Below are positions 30,124 to 39,014 of a stretch of 64,000 nt of DNA, piece by piece. Where the stretch lies: assembly GCF_003072065.1 (NCBI RefSeq), contig NZ_QCYG01000007.1, forward strand, positions 62,001-126,000, in the 5' to 3' direction. The notes under the pieces are model-generated. The model searched no databases. It saw only the letters and a list, made by a program, of their open reading frames with translations, and was not told the origin of the DNA. Source of the DNA: Thalassorhabdomicrobium marinisediminis. GTDB taxonomy: Bacteria; Pseudomonadota; Alphaproteobacteria; Rhodobacterales; Rhodobacteraceae. The position numbers were made by a program, and so were the translations under genes. Position 1 is the first letter of the stretch. Every line of letters starts with the position of its first letter.

Positions 30124-31260
30124 TTAGCGCGCCGCCTGACGGTAGTAAAGGGATTGCCCGTTGTGGAACAGGTGCACCTTGTCGGGCCGCGCGGTCAGCC
30201 GCACTTCTTGGCCGCGCATGTCCTTGTGGATGCCGGGCATTTTGGCGATCACCGTATTGGTCTTCTCGTCCGCCTTGGGCGCGGTGAAATAGAGCAGCGT
30301 CACCTCGCCCAGGGCTTCGGCAATCTCGACCTGTCCGGCAAAGGCAAGGGCGTCGCCTTCGGCTGCGATGAAATCCTCAGGCCGGATGCCGACATTGACC
30401 TGCAGGCCCGTGTCGGCCTGCGTCGTCGCGATGTCGGAATAGACGATGCCGCCGCCGTCGTGGATGCGCACCCCGGTGCGCGCCCCGGTCTCGACGATCT
30501 CACCGCCCAGCAGGTTCATCGCGGGCGAGCCGATGAACTGGGCCACGAACTCGTTCTCGGGCGTCTCGTAAAGCTCAAGCGGGGTGCCGACCTGGGCGAT
30601 GGAATGGCTGTAGCCGTTGTCTTTCAGCGCATCGAGCACCACGATCCGGCTGGCCAGCGTCATCGCTTCGACCTGATCGTGGGTGACATAGATCATCGTG
30701 CTGTCGGGCATGGATTCCTTGAGCTGGGCAATCTCAATCCGGGTGGCAACCCGCAGCGCTGCGTCCAGGTTCGAGAGGGGTTCATCGAACAGATACACCT
30801 TGGGATCGCGTACGATCGAGCGGCCGATCGCCACCCGTTGCCGCTGCCCCCCCGACAGCGCCTTGGGCAGACGGTCAAGGTATTCCTCAAGCTGCAGGAT
30901 ACGCGCCGCCTTGTTCACCGCCGCCTCGATCTCGGCCTTGGGTTTCTTGGCGAGCTTCATGGCAAAGCTCATGTTGTCGCGCACGGTCATGTGCGGATAA
31001 AGCGCGTAGGACTGGAACACCATGGCGATGCCGCGTTGCGCGGGTGGCACGGCGTTGACCACCTGCCCGTCGATCTCGAGCTCGCCGCCGGTGATCGTCT
31101 CGAGCCCGGCGATCATTCGCAACAAGGTGGACTTGCCGCAGCCCGAGGGGCCGACGAAGACGACAAGCTCACCGGCCTCGATCTCGAGGTTGATGTCCTT
31201 GAGGACCTCGACCGTCCCGCCATAGGTCTTTGCCACATTCGTCAGTTTCAAATTCGCCAT
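30124..31260 (-). CDS. aglK: Alpha-glucoside ABC transporter ATPase AglK
   Basis: 378 residues, MalK/UgpC family. Walker [10 protein letters not shown], signature [13 protein letters not shown], Walker [13 protein letters not shown], switch His in [10 protein letters not shown], and a C-terminal TOBE/MalK regulatory domain from ~240 ([26 protein letters not shown]). It powers the AglEFG importer encoded upstream in the same operon. The order E-F-G-A-K matches the agl operon of Sinorhizobium meliloti. Confidence 0.92.
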   Translation of the reverse strand: MANLKLTNVAKTYGGTVEVLKDINLEIEAGELVVFVGPSGCGKSTLLRMIAGLETITGGELEIDGQVVNAVPPAQRGIAMVFQSYALYPHMTVRDNMSFAMKLAKKPKAEIEAAVNKAARILQLEEYLDRLPKALSGGQRQRVAIGRSIVRDPKVYLFDEPLSNLDAALRVATRIEIAQLKESMPDSTMIYVTHDQVEAMTLASRIVVLDALKDNGYSHSIAQVGTPLELYETPENEFVAQFIGSPAMNLLGGEIVETGARTGVRIHDGGGIVYSDIATTQADTGLQVNVGIRPEDFIAAEGDALAFAGQVEIAEALGEVTLLYFTAPKADEKTNTVIAKMPGIHKDMRGQEVRLTARPDKVHLFHNGQSLYYRQAAR

Positions 31261-31284
31261 TGCGGGTCCCTCTCCAAAATCAAA

Positions 31285-32943
31285 TCACGCGACCGTCGCC
31301 GCGATGAACGGCTGCCACGGGCCCAGATGCAAGTTGCCATCCGCTGACAGCTCCGCCGAGCCCAGCTCATGCCCGATGGCCTGCCAGGTGCCTTCGGGTG
31401 GACAGAATTCCGACGGCGTGTCCGACAGGTTGAACGCGCAGAAGATGCGCCGCCCGTCCAGATGCCGGGTGAAATAGACGATGTCCCCCTCGGCCTTGAC
31501 CCCGTCATGCCCGCCCGACGCCAACGCCGGGTTGTTCTGCCGGAAGGCAATCGCGCGGCGGTAGTGGTGGATGATCGCATGGGGGTCGTCCTCTTGCACG
31601 TCAACGGCGCGGTTCACGTGTTCATGACTGATCGGAAGCCACGGCCGCCCGGCGCCGCTGAAGCCCCCGTTCAGGCCATGATGCTCCCAGACCATCGGCG
31701 TCCGGCAGCCGTCGCGGCCCTTGAACTCGGGCCAGAACTCGATGCCGTAGGGGTCTTGCAGATCCTCAAAGGCGACCTCAGCCTCGTGCAGGCCCAGCTC
31801 CTCGCCCTGATAGATGCAGGCGGTGCCGCGCAGGCACATCATCAGCGTCGTCATCAGCTTCAGCGCGGCCAGCGGCATGTCCCAGCGGGTGGCATGTCGG
31901 GTGACGTCGTGGTTGGAAAAGGCCCAGCAGGCCCAGCCATCCGGCGCATATTCGTCGAGCCGCGTCATCACCTCGGCCACATAGCTGGCGGTGGGCGGCG
32001 TGCTGGCCAGAAACTCGAAGGCATAACACATCTGCATCAGGTCATCGCCGGCGGTATATTCGCCCAGAATCTCCAGCCCCCGCTGCGCATCCCCCACCTC
32101 GCCCACGGCGGCGGCGTGGAACGGGTCCATCACCGCGCGCAGTTTGCGCAGGAAGTCGAGGTTTTCCGGCTGGTTCTTGGAATACAGATGTTCTTGGTGG
32201 TTATAGGGGTTCACCGAGGGCGCGATGGTGTTGTTGCGCTGCGCCTTGGGCAGGGCCGGATTGTCGCGCAACTCTTTGTCGTGCATGTAGAAATTGATCG
32301 TATCAAGGCGGAACCCGTCAACCCCGCGGTGCAGCCAGAAGCGCGCCACGTCCAGCAGCGCCTCTTGCACCTGCGGCTCCCAGAAGTTCAGGTCCGGCTG
32401 CGAGGTGAGGAAGTTGTGCAGGAAATACTGCTCCCGCTCCCCGCTCCATTGCCAGGCCGAGCCGCCGAAGATCGACAACCAGTTGTTGGGCGGCGTGCCG
32501 TCCTCTTTCGGGTCCGACCAGACATACCAGTTGGCCTTGGGATTGTCGCGGCTGGCACGGCTTTCCTGAAACCACGGGTGCGCGTCCGAGGTGTGCGACA
32601 GCACCAGATCGATCATCACCTTGAGGCCCAACCGGTGCGCCGTGCTGATCACCGCGTCGAAATCCGCCAGATTGCCGAACATCGGATCGACGTCGCAATA
32701 ATCGCTCACGTCGTAGCCGAAATCCTTCATCGGGCTGGTGAAGAACGGCGAAATCCAAACCGCGTCCACCCCGAGGCTTGCGATATAGGGCAGCCGTTGC
32801 ACGATCCCCGCCAGATCGCCCACACCATCGGCATCGCTGTCTTGATAGCTGCGCGGATAGATCTGATAGATCACCGCTCCTTTCCACCAGTCCTTTTGTT
32901 TCACAAGGCGGGCATCCCCCAACTCCGGGCTCATTTTCGTCAT
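31285..32943 (-). CDS. aglA: Alpha-glucosidase (GH13) AglA
   Basis: 552 residues, GH13 oligo-1,6-glucosidase/alpha-glucosidase type, no signal peptide, so it hydrolyses imported alpha-glucosides (sucrose, maltose, trehalose) in the cytoplasm. Conserved regions: DLVLSHTSDAHPWF, GFRLDTIN with the nucleophile Asp, AAVGEVGD with the acid/base Glu, and FSNHDVTR. N-terminal WWKGAVIYQIYPRSYQD is typical. It stands between transporter genes aglG and aglK. Sucrose versus maltose preference cannot be told. Confidence 0.93.
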   Translation of the reverse strand: MTKMSPELGDARLVKQKDWWKGAVIYQIYPRSYQDSDADGVGDLAGIVQRLPYIASLGVDAVWISPFFTSPMKDFGYDVSDYCDVDPMFGNLADFDAVISTAHRLGLKVMIDLVLSHTSDAHPWFQESRASRDNPKANWYVWSDPKEDGTPPNNWLSIFGGSAWQWSGEREQYFLHNFLTSQPDLNFWEPQVQEALLDVARFWLHRGVDGFRLDTINFYMHDKELRDNPALPKAQRNNTIAPSVNPYNHQEHLYSKNQPENLDFLRKLRAVMDPFHAAAVGEVGDAQRGLEILGEYTAGDDLMQMCYAFEFLASTPPTASYVAEVMTRLDEYAPDGWACWAFSNHDVTRHATRWDMPLAALKLMTTLMMCLRGTACIYQGEELGLHEAEVAFEDLQDPYGIEFWPEFKGRDGCRTPMVWEHHGLNGGFSGAGRPWLPISHEHVNRAVDVQEDDPHAIIHHYRRAIAFRQNNPALASGGHDGVKAEGDIVYFTRHLDGRRIFCAFNLSDTPSEFCPPEGTWQAIGHELGSAELSADGNLHLGPWQPFIAATVA

Positions 32944-32963
32944 GGTAGTCTCTTCAATTCCAG

Positions 32964-34121
32964 TTATTTAACCGAGCCGGCCAACAGGCCGCGCACGAGG
33001 TAGCGTTGCATCAGGAAGAACACCGCAAGCGGCACCGCGATGGACACGAAGGCGCTGGTGGCAAGGATTTCCCAATCCCCGCCGCGCGTGCCCAGCAATT
33101 CGACGATCTGCTTGGTCATCACGGTGGTCTGGCCGGAACTGTCGATCAGGAACACCAGCGCCACCAGCAGATCGTTCCACGTCCACAGGAACTGGAAGAT
33201 CGCAAAGGACGCCAGCGCCGGAAACGACAGGGGCAGGATGATCTTGGTGAAAATCTGGAACTCCGTGGCGCCATCCACGCGGGCATTCTCGATGATGTCG
33301 CGCGGCAGGCCGACCATGTAGTTGCGCAGGAGATAGATCGCCAGCGGCAGCCCGAAGCCCGTGTGCGCCATCCACGTCCCCAGATAGCCCTTGCCGATGC
33401 CAATGGCGTTGTGGAACGTCAACAGCGGGATCAGCGCCAGTTGCAGCGGCACCACCAGCAGCCCGACCACCGCCGCGATCAGCAGCGCCCGGCCCGGAAA
33501 GTCCATCCACGCCAGCGCATAGGCCGCGAAAGCCGCGATCAGGATCGGGATGATCGTCGCCGGGATCACCACCGTCAGCGTGTTGAAAAAGGCCTTGAGC
33601 ATCCCTTCGGAGTTGCGTTCGTCAAACAGCACCTTTTCATAATTGGCCAGCGTGAAGTCCGGCGGCATGGTGGCGTTGATGAACAGCCGCTGTGCGCGCC
33701 CGGAGATCTGGTCGTCACCGCCGCGCCAGAGATAGGTCCCGTCGGGGTTCAACGTCAGCGTCTCGCCCTCGCCCAGATCGGCGGTGTCGCCCGGCCTGTA
33801 AGCGTCAATCGCGCGGGACGACGTGCCCCAGCTCTCGATTTCGACTTCGGCCAAGGCGTCCCCGAAGACCGTGCCCTCGACCACGAAAATCCCGGCCTCG
33901 GTCTCAATCCGGTTCTCATCCGGATCCGCCACGCGCAATTGCACGGTCTGCTCGGCGGGGAACATCGACGACCACCAGCCCGAGGCGGTGATCTGCTCGC
34001 TGGTGCGGAAGGACGACACGAACAGCCCCAGCGTCGGGAACAGCCACAGCAGCGTCAGCGCGATGACCGAAAGGTTGAGCAACCAGACGACAAGGGGTTT
34101 CTGACCGGCCGGCGTGGTCAT
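32964..34121 (-). CDS. aglG: Alpha-glucoside ABC permease AglG
   Basis: 385 residues, MalG-type inner-membrane permease. After the first helix (VWLLNLSVIALTLLWLFPTL) there is an unusual ~130-residue periplasmic insert, then five helices and the EAA loop (IIENARVDGATEFQIFTKII). The insert is a known feature of AglG. The start ATG overlaps the aglF stop by one base (TGATG). Confidence 0.9.
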   Translation of the reverse strand: MTTPAGQKPLVVWLLNLSVIALTLLWLFPTLGLFVSSFRTSEQITASGWWSSMFPAEQTVQLRVADPDENRIETEAGIFVVEGTVFGDALAEVEIESWGTSSRAIDAYRPGDTADLGEGETLTLNPDGTYLWRGGDDQISGRAQRLFINATMPPDFTLANYEKVLFDERNSEGMLKAFFNTLTVVIPATIIPILIAAFAAYALAWMDFPGRALLIAAVVGLLVVPLQLALIPLLTFHNAIGIGKGYLGTWMAHTGFGLPLAIYLLRNYMVGLPRDIIENARVDGATEFQIFTKIILPLSFPALASFAIFQFLWTWNDLLVALVFLIDSSGQTTVMTKQIVELLGTRGGDWEILATSAFVSIAVPLAVFFLMQRYLVRGLLAGSVK

Positions 34122-35128
34122 CAGCGCATCTCCTTGCGGGCGTTGTGGACGTTCCAGACCAGGATCGGCGTCACCAGCAGCATGATGATCATGGCCGAGG
34201 CCGAGCCGATGCCCCAGTCGTTGGCGCGGAACAGCTTGTCATACATATAGTTGGCCAGCACCTGCGTTTCCCACTGGCCGTTGGTCATGGCAAAGACGAT
34301 GTCGAAGACCTTGAGCGTGGCAATGGTGATCGTGGTCCAGACCACGACGATCGTGCCCATGATCTGCGGGATCTTGATCTTGAAGAAAATCTGGAACGGG
34401 TTCGCCCCGTCGATGATCGCGGCCTCGATGGTCTCTTCTGGGATGCCGCGCAGGGCCGCCGACAGGATCACCATGGCAAAGCCGGTCTGGATCCAGATTA
34501 GCACCGCCATCAGAAAGAAATTGTTCCAGAACGGAATCGTCAGCCATTGCTGCGGCCGGTCCCCGCCAAAGGTCAGATACAGATGGTTGAGGATGCCGAT
34601 CTGCGCCACGTCCAGCGGGCGGGCCTCGTAGATCAGCTTGAAGATCACCGCCGCGCCGACGAAAGAGATCGCCATGGGCATGAAGATGATCGACTTGGCG
34701 ATATTGCCCCAGCGCAGCCGGTCGGTGAGCTGTGCGGCCAACAGCCCGAAACCGGTCGCCGTGGCGGGCACGACAATCAGCCACAGCACGTTGTTGCGCA
34801 TGGCTTCCCAGAACTTCGGCTCGTCGAACATCTTGGCGTAATTCTGCAAGCCCACGAAGCCCCGCGCGCCGCCCGGAAGCCGTTCCTGAAAGCTCAGGAT
34901 CAATGTCGCCACCACCGGATAGGCCAGATACAACCCCAGGGCGAGGATCGCAGGCCCAAGAAACACCCAGGGCCGGATCATGTTGGCGCGGGTGATGTTG
35001 CGGCCCGCGTTGGGGCCACGGGGCGGGAACAACACCTTGTCCAGAAGCAGATTTGCGCCGTAGAAATACCCCACGCAGCCGGTCACCCCGACGGCGATTG
35101 TCAACAACCCGAGTAGCGCTGGATGCAT
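34121..35128 (-). CDS. aglF: Alpha-glucoside ABC permease AglF
   Basis: 335 residues from ATG 35128, which has GGGGGA upstream; the frame extends further up but without sense. MalF-type permease with an extra N-terminal helix (LLGLLTIAVGVTGCVGYFYG), then PWVFLGPAILALGLYLAYPV and the EAA loop (TIEAAIIDGANPFQIFFKI). Works with AglG, AglK and AglE. An 86-base gap with a hairpin separates it from aglE. Confidence 0.9.
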   Translation of the reverse strand: MHPALLGLLTIAVGVTGCVGYFYGANLLLDKVLFPPRGPNAGRNITRANMIRPWVFLGPAILALGLYLAYPVVATLILSFQERLPGGARGFVGLQNYAKMFDEPKFWEAMRNNVLWLIVVPATATGFGLLAAQLTDRLRWGNIAKSIIFMPMAISFVGAAVIFKLIYEARPLDVAQIGILNHLYLTFGGDRPQQWLTIPFWNNFFLMAVLIWIQTGFAMVILSAALRGIPEETIEAAIIDGANPFQIFFKIKIPQIMGTIVVVWTTITIATLKVFDIVFAMTNGQWETQVLANYMYDKLFRANDWGIGSASAMIIMLLVTPILVWNVHNARKEMR

Positions 35129-35171
35129 GGCCCGTCCCCCGATGGCACATTCGACGTCTGTCACGTCAGGT

Positions 35172-35197
35172 GGGGCGGCCCGGTGACGGGCCACCCC
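35172..35197 (-). terminator. Intercistronic hairpin after aglE
   Basis: Arms GGGGTGGCCCG and CGGGCCGCCCC (one G-T pair) around a TCAC loop, 17 bases past the aglE stop, no T tract. Such hairpins behind binding-protein genes protect the upstream mRNA and give more binding protein than permease, as known for malE. Confidence 0.55.
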
Positions 35198-35214
35198 TTG
35201 TCAATCAAACGCTG

Positions 35215-36573
35215 TTACTTGATCGCGTCCCAGCTGTCCTGAATGGCGTTCGCCGCGTCCTCGGCCGAGGCACCGCCCACGAAATCGACCATGCCGGTCC
35301 AGAACGAGCCCGCACCAATCGCGCCAGGCATCAGGTCCGACGCATCGAACCGGAAGGTCGTTGCGTTCTGCAGGATCTCGCCCTGCCCGCGCAGCGTGTC
35401 ATCCATGTAGGTGTCAAGGTTCACGCCCGTGTGCGGGGTCAGGAACCCGGTCTGCGCCATCATCACCTCATGCGCGATGGGGGTCTGCAGGAACTTCATG
35501 AACTCCATCGTGGCTTCGTTCTCGTCGGTGACCGCCAACAGCGTGCCGCCGCCCAGAACCGGATTGCCAAGGTCCTTTTCAGCGAATGCGGGGAAGTAGA
35601 AGAAGTCCGCATCGACGCCCAGCTCGGTCCCTTCGGGGAAGAACGCGGGCGCGAAGGACGCCTGCCGGTGCATGTAGCACTGCGGCGGAGACGAGAAGAG
35701 GCCCGCAGGGCTGTCGCGGAAATCCGTCGTGCCCACGGCTCCGGCGCCCCCGGCCACCATGTCATCGTTCTTGGCGAACATGCCGAAGGTCTCGATCGCC
35801 TCGACCACGCGGGGATCGTTGAACGGGATCTCGTTGCTCACCCACTGGTCATAGACCTCGGGTGACTGGGTGCGCAGCATGATATCCTCGACCCAGTCGG
35901 TCGCGGGCCACCCCGTCGCAGCCCCCGAACCAAGGCCGATGCACCACGGCGTTTCGCCATCCTCGACCATCTGCTCGCTCAGCGCGATCAGCTCTTCCAT
36001 GGTCTCGGGCACTTCGTATCCGGCATCCTCGAAGTTCTCGGGCACATACCAGACCAGCGACTTGACGTTGACGTTGAAGAAGAAGCCGTAGAACTCGTCG
36101 GACCCTTCGGCGTTGGCATAGGTCCCCAGATCGACCCAGGATTGCCCGGCGGCGTAATTGTCCTTGACCCAGGTCGCGGCCTCGTCCCCCAGCGGGGTCA
36201 ACAAGCCCTGTTCGGCCAGCGTCGCGGCCAGTCCGGGCTGCGGGAAGACCGCGATATTGGGCGGCGAGCCCGCCTCGGCGTCGATCACGATCTGCTGCTC
36301 GAACCCGTCCGAGCCGGTATAGGTCACATCGGCGCCGGTCGCCTCTTCGAAGTAGGTCAGCATGGAGGAGAAAATCTCGTCCTCAGGGTTCAGCCATGGC
36401 CCGAAGATGGTCACCGACTGGCCGCTCAGATCCGGCGCGTCGGCCTTGTATTCGTCATATGTGTCCCAGCTGAAGTCGCCTTCGCCGGGGGTGAACGGCA
36501 TGTGCTCGTCCGCCTGTGCCATACCCGCGACAAGCGCGATGGCAGCCACGCTCGCATACATGGATTTCGTCAT
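35215..36573 (-). CDS. aglE: Alpha-glucoside-binding protein AglE
   Basis: 452 residues from ATG 36573, behind GGGAGGA; the 12 codons above are not needed. MTKSMYASVAAIALVAGMAQA is a Sec signal. The mature protein is a family 1 sugar-binding protein (VTIFGPWLNPEDEIFSSMLT; EATGADVTYTGSDGFEQQIV; AAPGGAGAVGTTDF-like segment near 290). First gene of the agl operon, with a LacI-type operator 66 bases upstream at 36639-36650. Confidence 0.91.
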   Translation of the reverse strand: MTKSMYASVAAIALVAGMAQADEHMPFTPGEGDFSWDTYDEYKADAPDLSGQSVTIFGPWLNPEDEIFSSMLTYFEEATGADVTYTGSDGFEQQIVIDAEAGSPPNIAVFPQPGLAATLAEQGLLTPLGDEAATWVKDNYAAGQSWVDLGTYANAEGSDEFYGFFFNVNVKSLVWYVPENFEDAGYEVPETMEELIALSEQMVEDGETPWCIGLGSGAATGWPATDWVEDIMLRTQSPEVYDQWVSNEIPFNDPRVVEAIETFGMFAKNDDMVAGGAGAVGTTDFRDSPAGLFSSPPQCYMHRQASFAPAFFPEGTELGVDADFFYFPAFAEKDLGNPVLGGGTLLAVTDENEATMEFMKFLQTPIAHEVMMAQTGFLTPHTGVNLDTYMDDTLRGQGEILQNATTFRFDASDLMPGAIGAGSFWTGMVDFVGGASAEDAANAIQDSWDAIK

Positions 36574-36638
36574 TGTAGTCCTCCCTTGCAACACGTCCGC
36601 GCATTGCACTTCGTTGATCTCCGGCGCGCCTTATCCCT

Positions 36639-36650
36639 CAAAGCGCTTTG
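36639..36650. promoter_or_regulatory. LacI-type operator for aglE promoter
   Basis: Perfect 12-bp palindrome CAAAGCGCTTTG with the central CG pair typical of LacI/GalR operators, 66 bases before the aglE ATG and inside the plausible core promoter (TTGCCG above, GATAAG below on the minus strand). A second, imperfect copy lies at 36783-36794 near aglR. The likely repressor is AglR. Confidence 0.7.
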
Positions 36651-36735
36651 GATGCGGCAAGGGTGCGCCAATCGAAAACCCATGTCAATCGTGACGTGAT
36701 GCAGACCTTGCGCAATAAACCGTTGATAAACGCGG

Positions 36736-36764
36736 TTGATTTCGCCACGCGGGGTGCCGATACT
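36736..36764 (+). promoter_or_regulatory. Promoter of aglR-glk
   Basis: TTGATT, 17-base spacer, GATACT: four matches in each hexamer at ideal spacing. It predicts a start near 36771 and a ~30-base leader. The operator at 36783-36794 would then lie just downstream of the start point, a position that blocks transcription. Confidence 0.55.
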
Positions 36765-36782
36765 GCGCCCCGTCCCCTTTTT

Positions 36783-36794
36783 CAAAGCGGTTTG
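36783..36794. promoter_or_regulatory. Second LacI-type operator, aglR autoregulation
   Basis: CAAAGCGGTTTG, one central mismatch from the palindrome at 36639-36650; both are followed by GGAT. It lies between the aglR promoter and its ATG at 36802. The two sites are 144 bases apart, a distance that would allow looping. Confidence 0.6.
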
Positions 36795-36801
36795 GATCCT
36801 G

Positions 36802-37866
36802 ATGAACCTCAAGCAGCTCTCGCACCGGCTGGGCCTGTCGCAAACCACGGTCAGCCGGGCGCTCAACGGCTACCCCGAGGTGGGCGAAGCGACGCGGCAA
36901 CGGGTGCTGTCGGCCGCTGCGCGCTACAACTACCGGCCCAACAGCCGCGCCAAGGGGCTGGCCACCGGTCGGTCGCATACCATCGGGCATGTGCTGCCCA
37001 CCACCACCCGGCACGAGGTGGTGAACCCGATTTTCGGGGATTTCATTGCCGGCGCGGGTGAGGTTTATGCCGCCAACGACTACGAAATGGTGCTTTCTAT
37101 CGTTGAGGATGACACCGAGGAAGAGGTTTACCGCGCCTTCAAGACCCGTGGCACCGTGGATGGGGTGATCCTGCACGGGCCGAAGCTCAATGACCGGCGG
37201 ATCACGCTCCTGCAAGAGATTGGCCTGCCCTTCGTGGTCCACGGGCGCGCATCGGGCGTTGCGGCCGACTACAGCTGGGTCGACGTCAACAACACCAGCG
37301 CCTTCGCCCGCGCGACCGAGTTTCTGATCGATCTGGGGCACCGCCGGATCGCCCTGATCAACGGCCCCGAAGAGATGGACTTCGCCCATCGACGGCGCTG
37401 CGGCTACGAAGACGGTCTGACGCGGCGCGGGCTTCCCGCCGATCCGGCGCTGATGCGCAGCGACGAGATGACCGAGCGCTTCGGCTACGATTCGGCCTGC
37501 GCCCTGTTGGGCGCCGCCGACCCGCCAACCGCCTTTCTGGTCGCCTCGGTGATCTCTGCCCTCGGCGTGCGCCGCGCGGTGGAAGAGCGCGGCCTGCGTC
37601 TGGCGCGCGACATCTCGGTCGTGACCTTCGACGACATGCTGTCCTATCTCGACAACGGCGGGCAGGTGCCGGTGTTCACCGCGACCCGCTCCTCGGTGCG
37701 CGACGCCGGGCGCAGGGCCGCGCGCCTGTTGTTGGCGCAGATCGCTGCCCCCGCCAGCCTGCCCGACCCGGTCCTGCTTGAAGCGGAACTCACCGTCGGG
37801 CAATCCACGGGGCCGGCGCGGCCTTTGCCCCCCGCGCCTCTTACGCTCCCCGCGAAGACCCGCTAA
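36802..37866 (+). CDS. aglR: LacI-family repressor AglR
   Basis: 354 residues from ATG 36802. LacI HTH and hinge at 1-60 (MNLKQLSHRLGLSQTTVSRA, then LNGYPEVGEATRQRV), then a sugar-binding core (GVILHGPKLNDRRITLLQEI; IDLGHRRIALINGPEEMDFA; SVVTFDDMLSYLDNGGQVPV). The start is preferred over the ATG at 36736 because family members begin at the HTH and because of the promoter at 36736-36764. Divergent from aglE and upstream of glk. Expected to repress agl genes until an alpha-glucoside is present. Confidence 0.88.
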   Translation: MNLKQLSHRLGLSQTTVSRALNGYPEVGEATRQRVLSAAARYNYRPNSRAKGLATGRSHTIGHVLPTTTRHEVVNPIFGDFIAGAGEVYAANDYEMVLSIVEDDTEEEVYRAFKTRGTVDGVILHGPKLNDRRITLLQEIGLPFVVHGRASGVAADYSWVDVNNTSAFARATEFLIDLGHRRIALINGPEEMDFAHRRRCGYEDGLTRRGLPADPALMRSDEMTERFGYDSACALLGAADPPTAFLVASVISALGVRRAVEERGLRLARDISVVTFDDMLSYLDNGGQVPVFTATRSSVRDAGRRAARLLLAQIAAPASLPDPVLLEAELTVGQSTGPARPLPPAPLTLPAKTR

Positions 37867-37905
37867 GGTTTCGCGGCCACAGATCGGCCCCAACCGGAGT
37901 TTCCC

Positions 37906-38886
37906 ATGACCAGATCCGACACCCCCCTTGCGCTTGTGGCCGACATCGGCGGCACCAACACCCGCTGCGCGTTGGCGCGGGGGACGGCGGTTCTGCAGGA
38001 TACGATCTGCCGCTATTCCAACAGCGATTTCAAATCCTTGGACGCGGTGCTGCGGCAATACCGCAACGATCAGGGCGACGTGGATCCGGACGCCGCCTGC
38101 GTGGCCGTGGCCGGGCCGGTGTTCGACGGCACCGCGACCATGACCAACCTCGACTGGACCATCGACCGCGCGGCGCTGGCCCGCGCCACCGGGGCCGAGC
38201 ACGTGGCGATCCTCAACGACCTGCAGGCCCAGGGCCATGCGCTCGGGCACCTCGACGTCGCCGCACTGCGCCCGATCCTGACCGCGCCGGACGCGGCGAC
38301 CAACCCGATGGCCGCGCGGCTCGTGGTGGGCGTGGGCACCGGGTTCAACGTGGCCCCCGTGTGGGAAACGGCCGGCGGGCGTTTCGTGCCGCCATCGGAA
38401 TCCGGCCACACCACGTTGCCCGTGCGCAGCGCCGACGATCTTCGCCTCGCGCCGGCAGTGGCCGATGCGGACGGGATGGCCGCGGTGGAAGACATCCTCT
38501 CGGGTCGTGGGCTGGAACGGCTTTATAGCTTTTTCGCCAACGAGGGCGGCCATCCGGGCGAGAAGGCCGCGAAGGACATCATGGACGCCTGTGAGGCAGG
38601 CTCGGACCCCTACGCCGCGCAAGCGGTCGCGCGGTTCGTGGGCTATCTTGGCACCGTTTGCGGCGATCATGCGCTGATCCATCTGCCCTTTGGCGGCATC
38701 TACCTGGTCGGCGGCGTGGCCCGCGCGATGGTGCCCTATCTGGCCACCTACGGCTTCGCCGGTGCCTTTAACGACAAGGGCCGGTTCGCCGATTTCATGA
38801 CGCGGTTCCCGGTGTCGGTGATCGAAGACGACTACGCCGCCCTCGCCGGATGCGCGGCCCATGTGGCGGGGATGCAGACTGCCTGA
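37906..38886 (+). CDS. glk: Glucokinase
   Basis: 326 residues of the hexokinase-fold Glk family: phosphate motif DIGGTNTRCALARG, AVAGPVFDGTATMTNLDWTI, GVGTGFNVAPVWE, and SESGHTTLPV. It phosphorylates the glucose released by AglA, feeding glucose 6-phosphate to zwf (51-53 kb). Start ATG 37906 has CGGAG upstream; 39 bases after aglR, so probably co-transcribed. Confidence 0.93.
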   Translation: MTRSDTPLALVADIGGTNTRCALARGTAVLQDTICRYSNSDFKSLDAVLRQYRNDQGDVDPDAACVAVAGPVFDGTATMTNLDWTIDRAALARATGAEHVAILNDLQAQGHALGHLDVAALRPILTAPDAATNPMAARLVVGVGTGFNVAPVWETAGGRFVPPSESGHTTLPVRSADDLRLAPAVADADGMAAVEDILSGRGLERLYSFFANEGGHPGEKAAKDIMDACEAGSDPYAAQAVARFVGYLGTVCGDHALIHLPFGGIYLVGGVARAMVPYLATYGFAGAFNDKGRFADFMTRFPVSVIEDDYAALAGCAAHVAGMQTA

Positions 38887-39014
38887 ACGCAAGCGCGCAC
38901 AGACCGATCGGCTCGCACAAGGCCCGGAGCTGCACGCAGTGCCGGGGAGACCATGACGCGCATCTTTACTCGTTTCGGACCTGCATCCCTCCTGCATGCG
39001 CCTCCCCCCTCGCC

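Noticed and set aside
36685-38997. 770-codon minus-strand frame opposite aglR and glk
   Set aside because: Arg/Gly/His-rich antisense of two well-supported genes, a product of high third-position GC.
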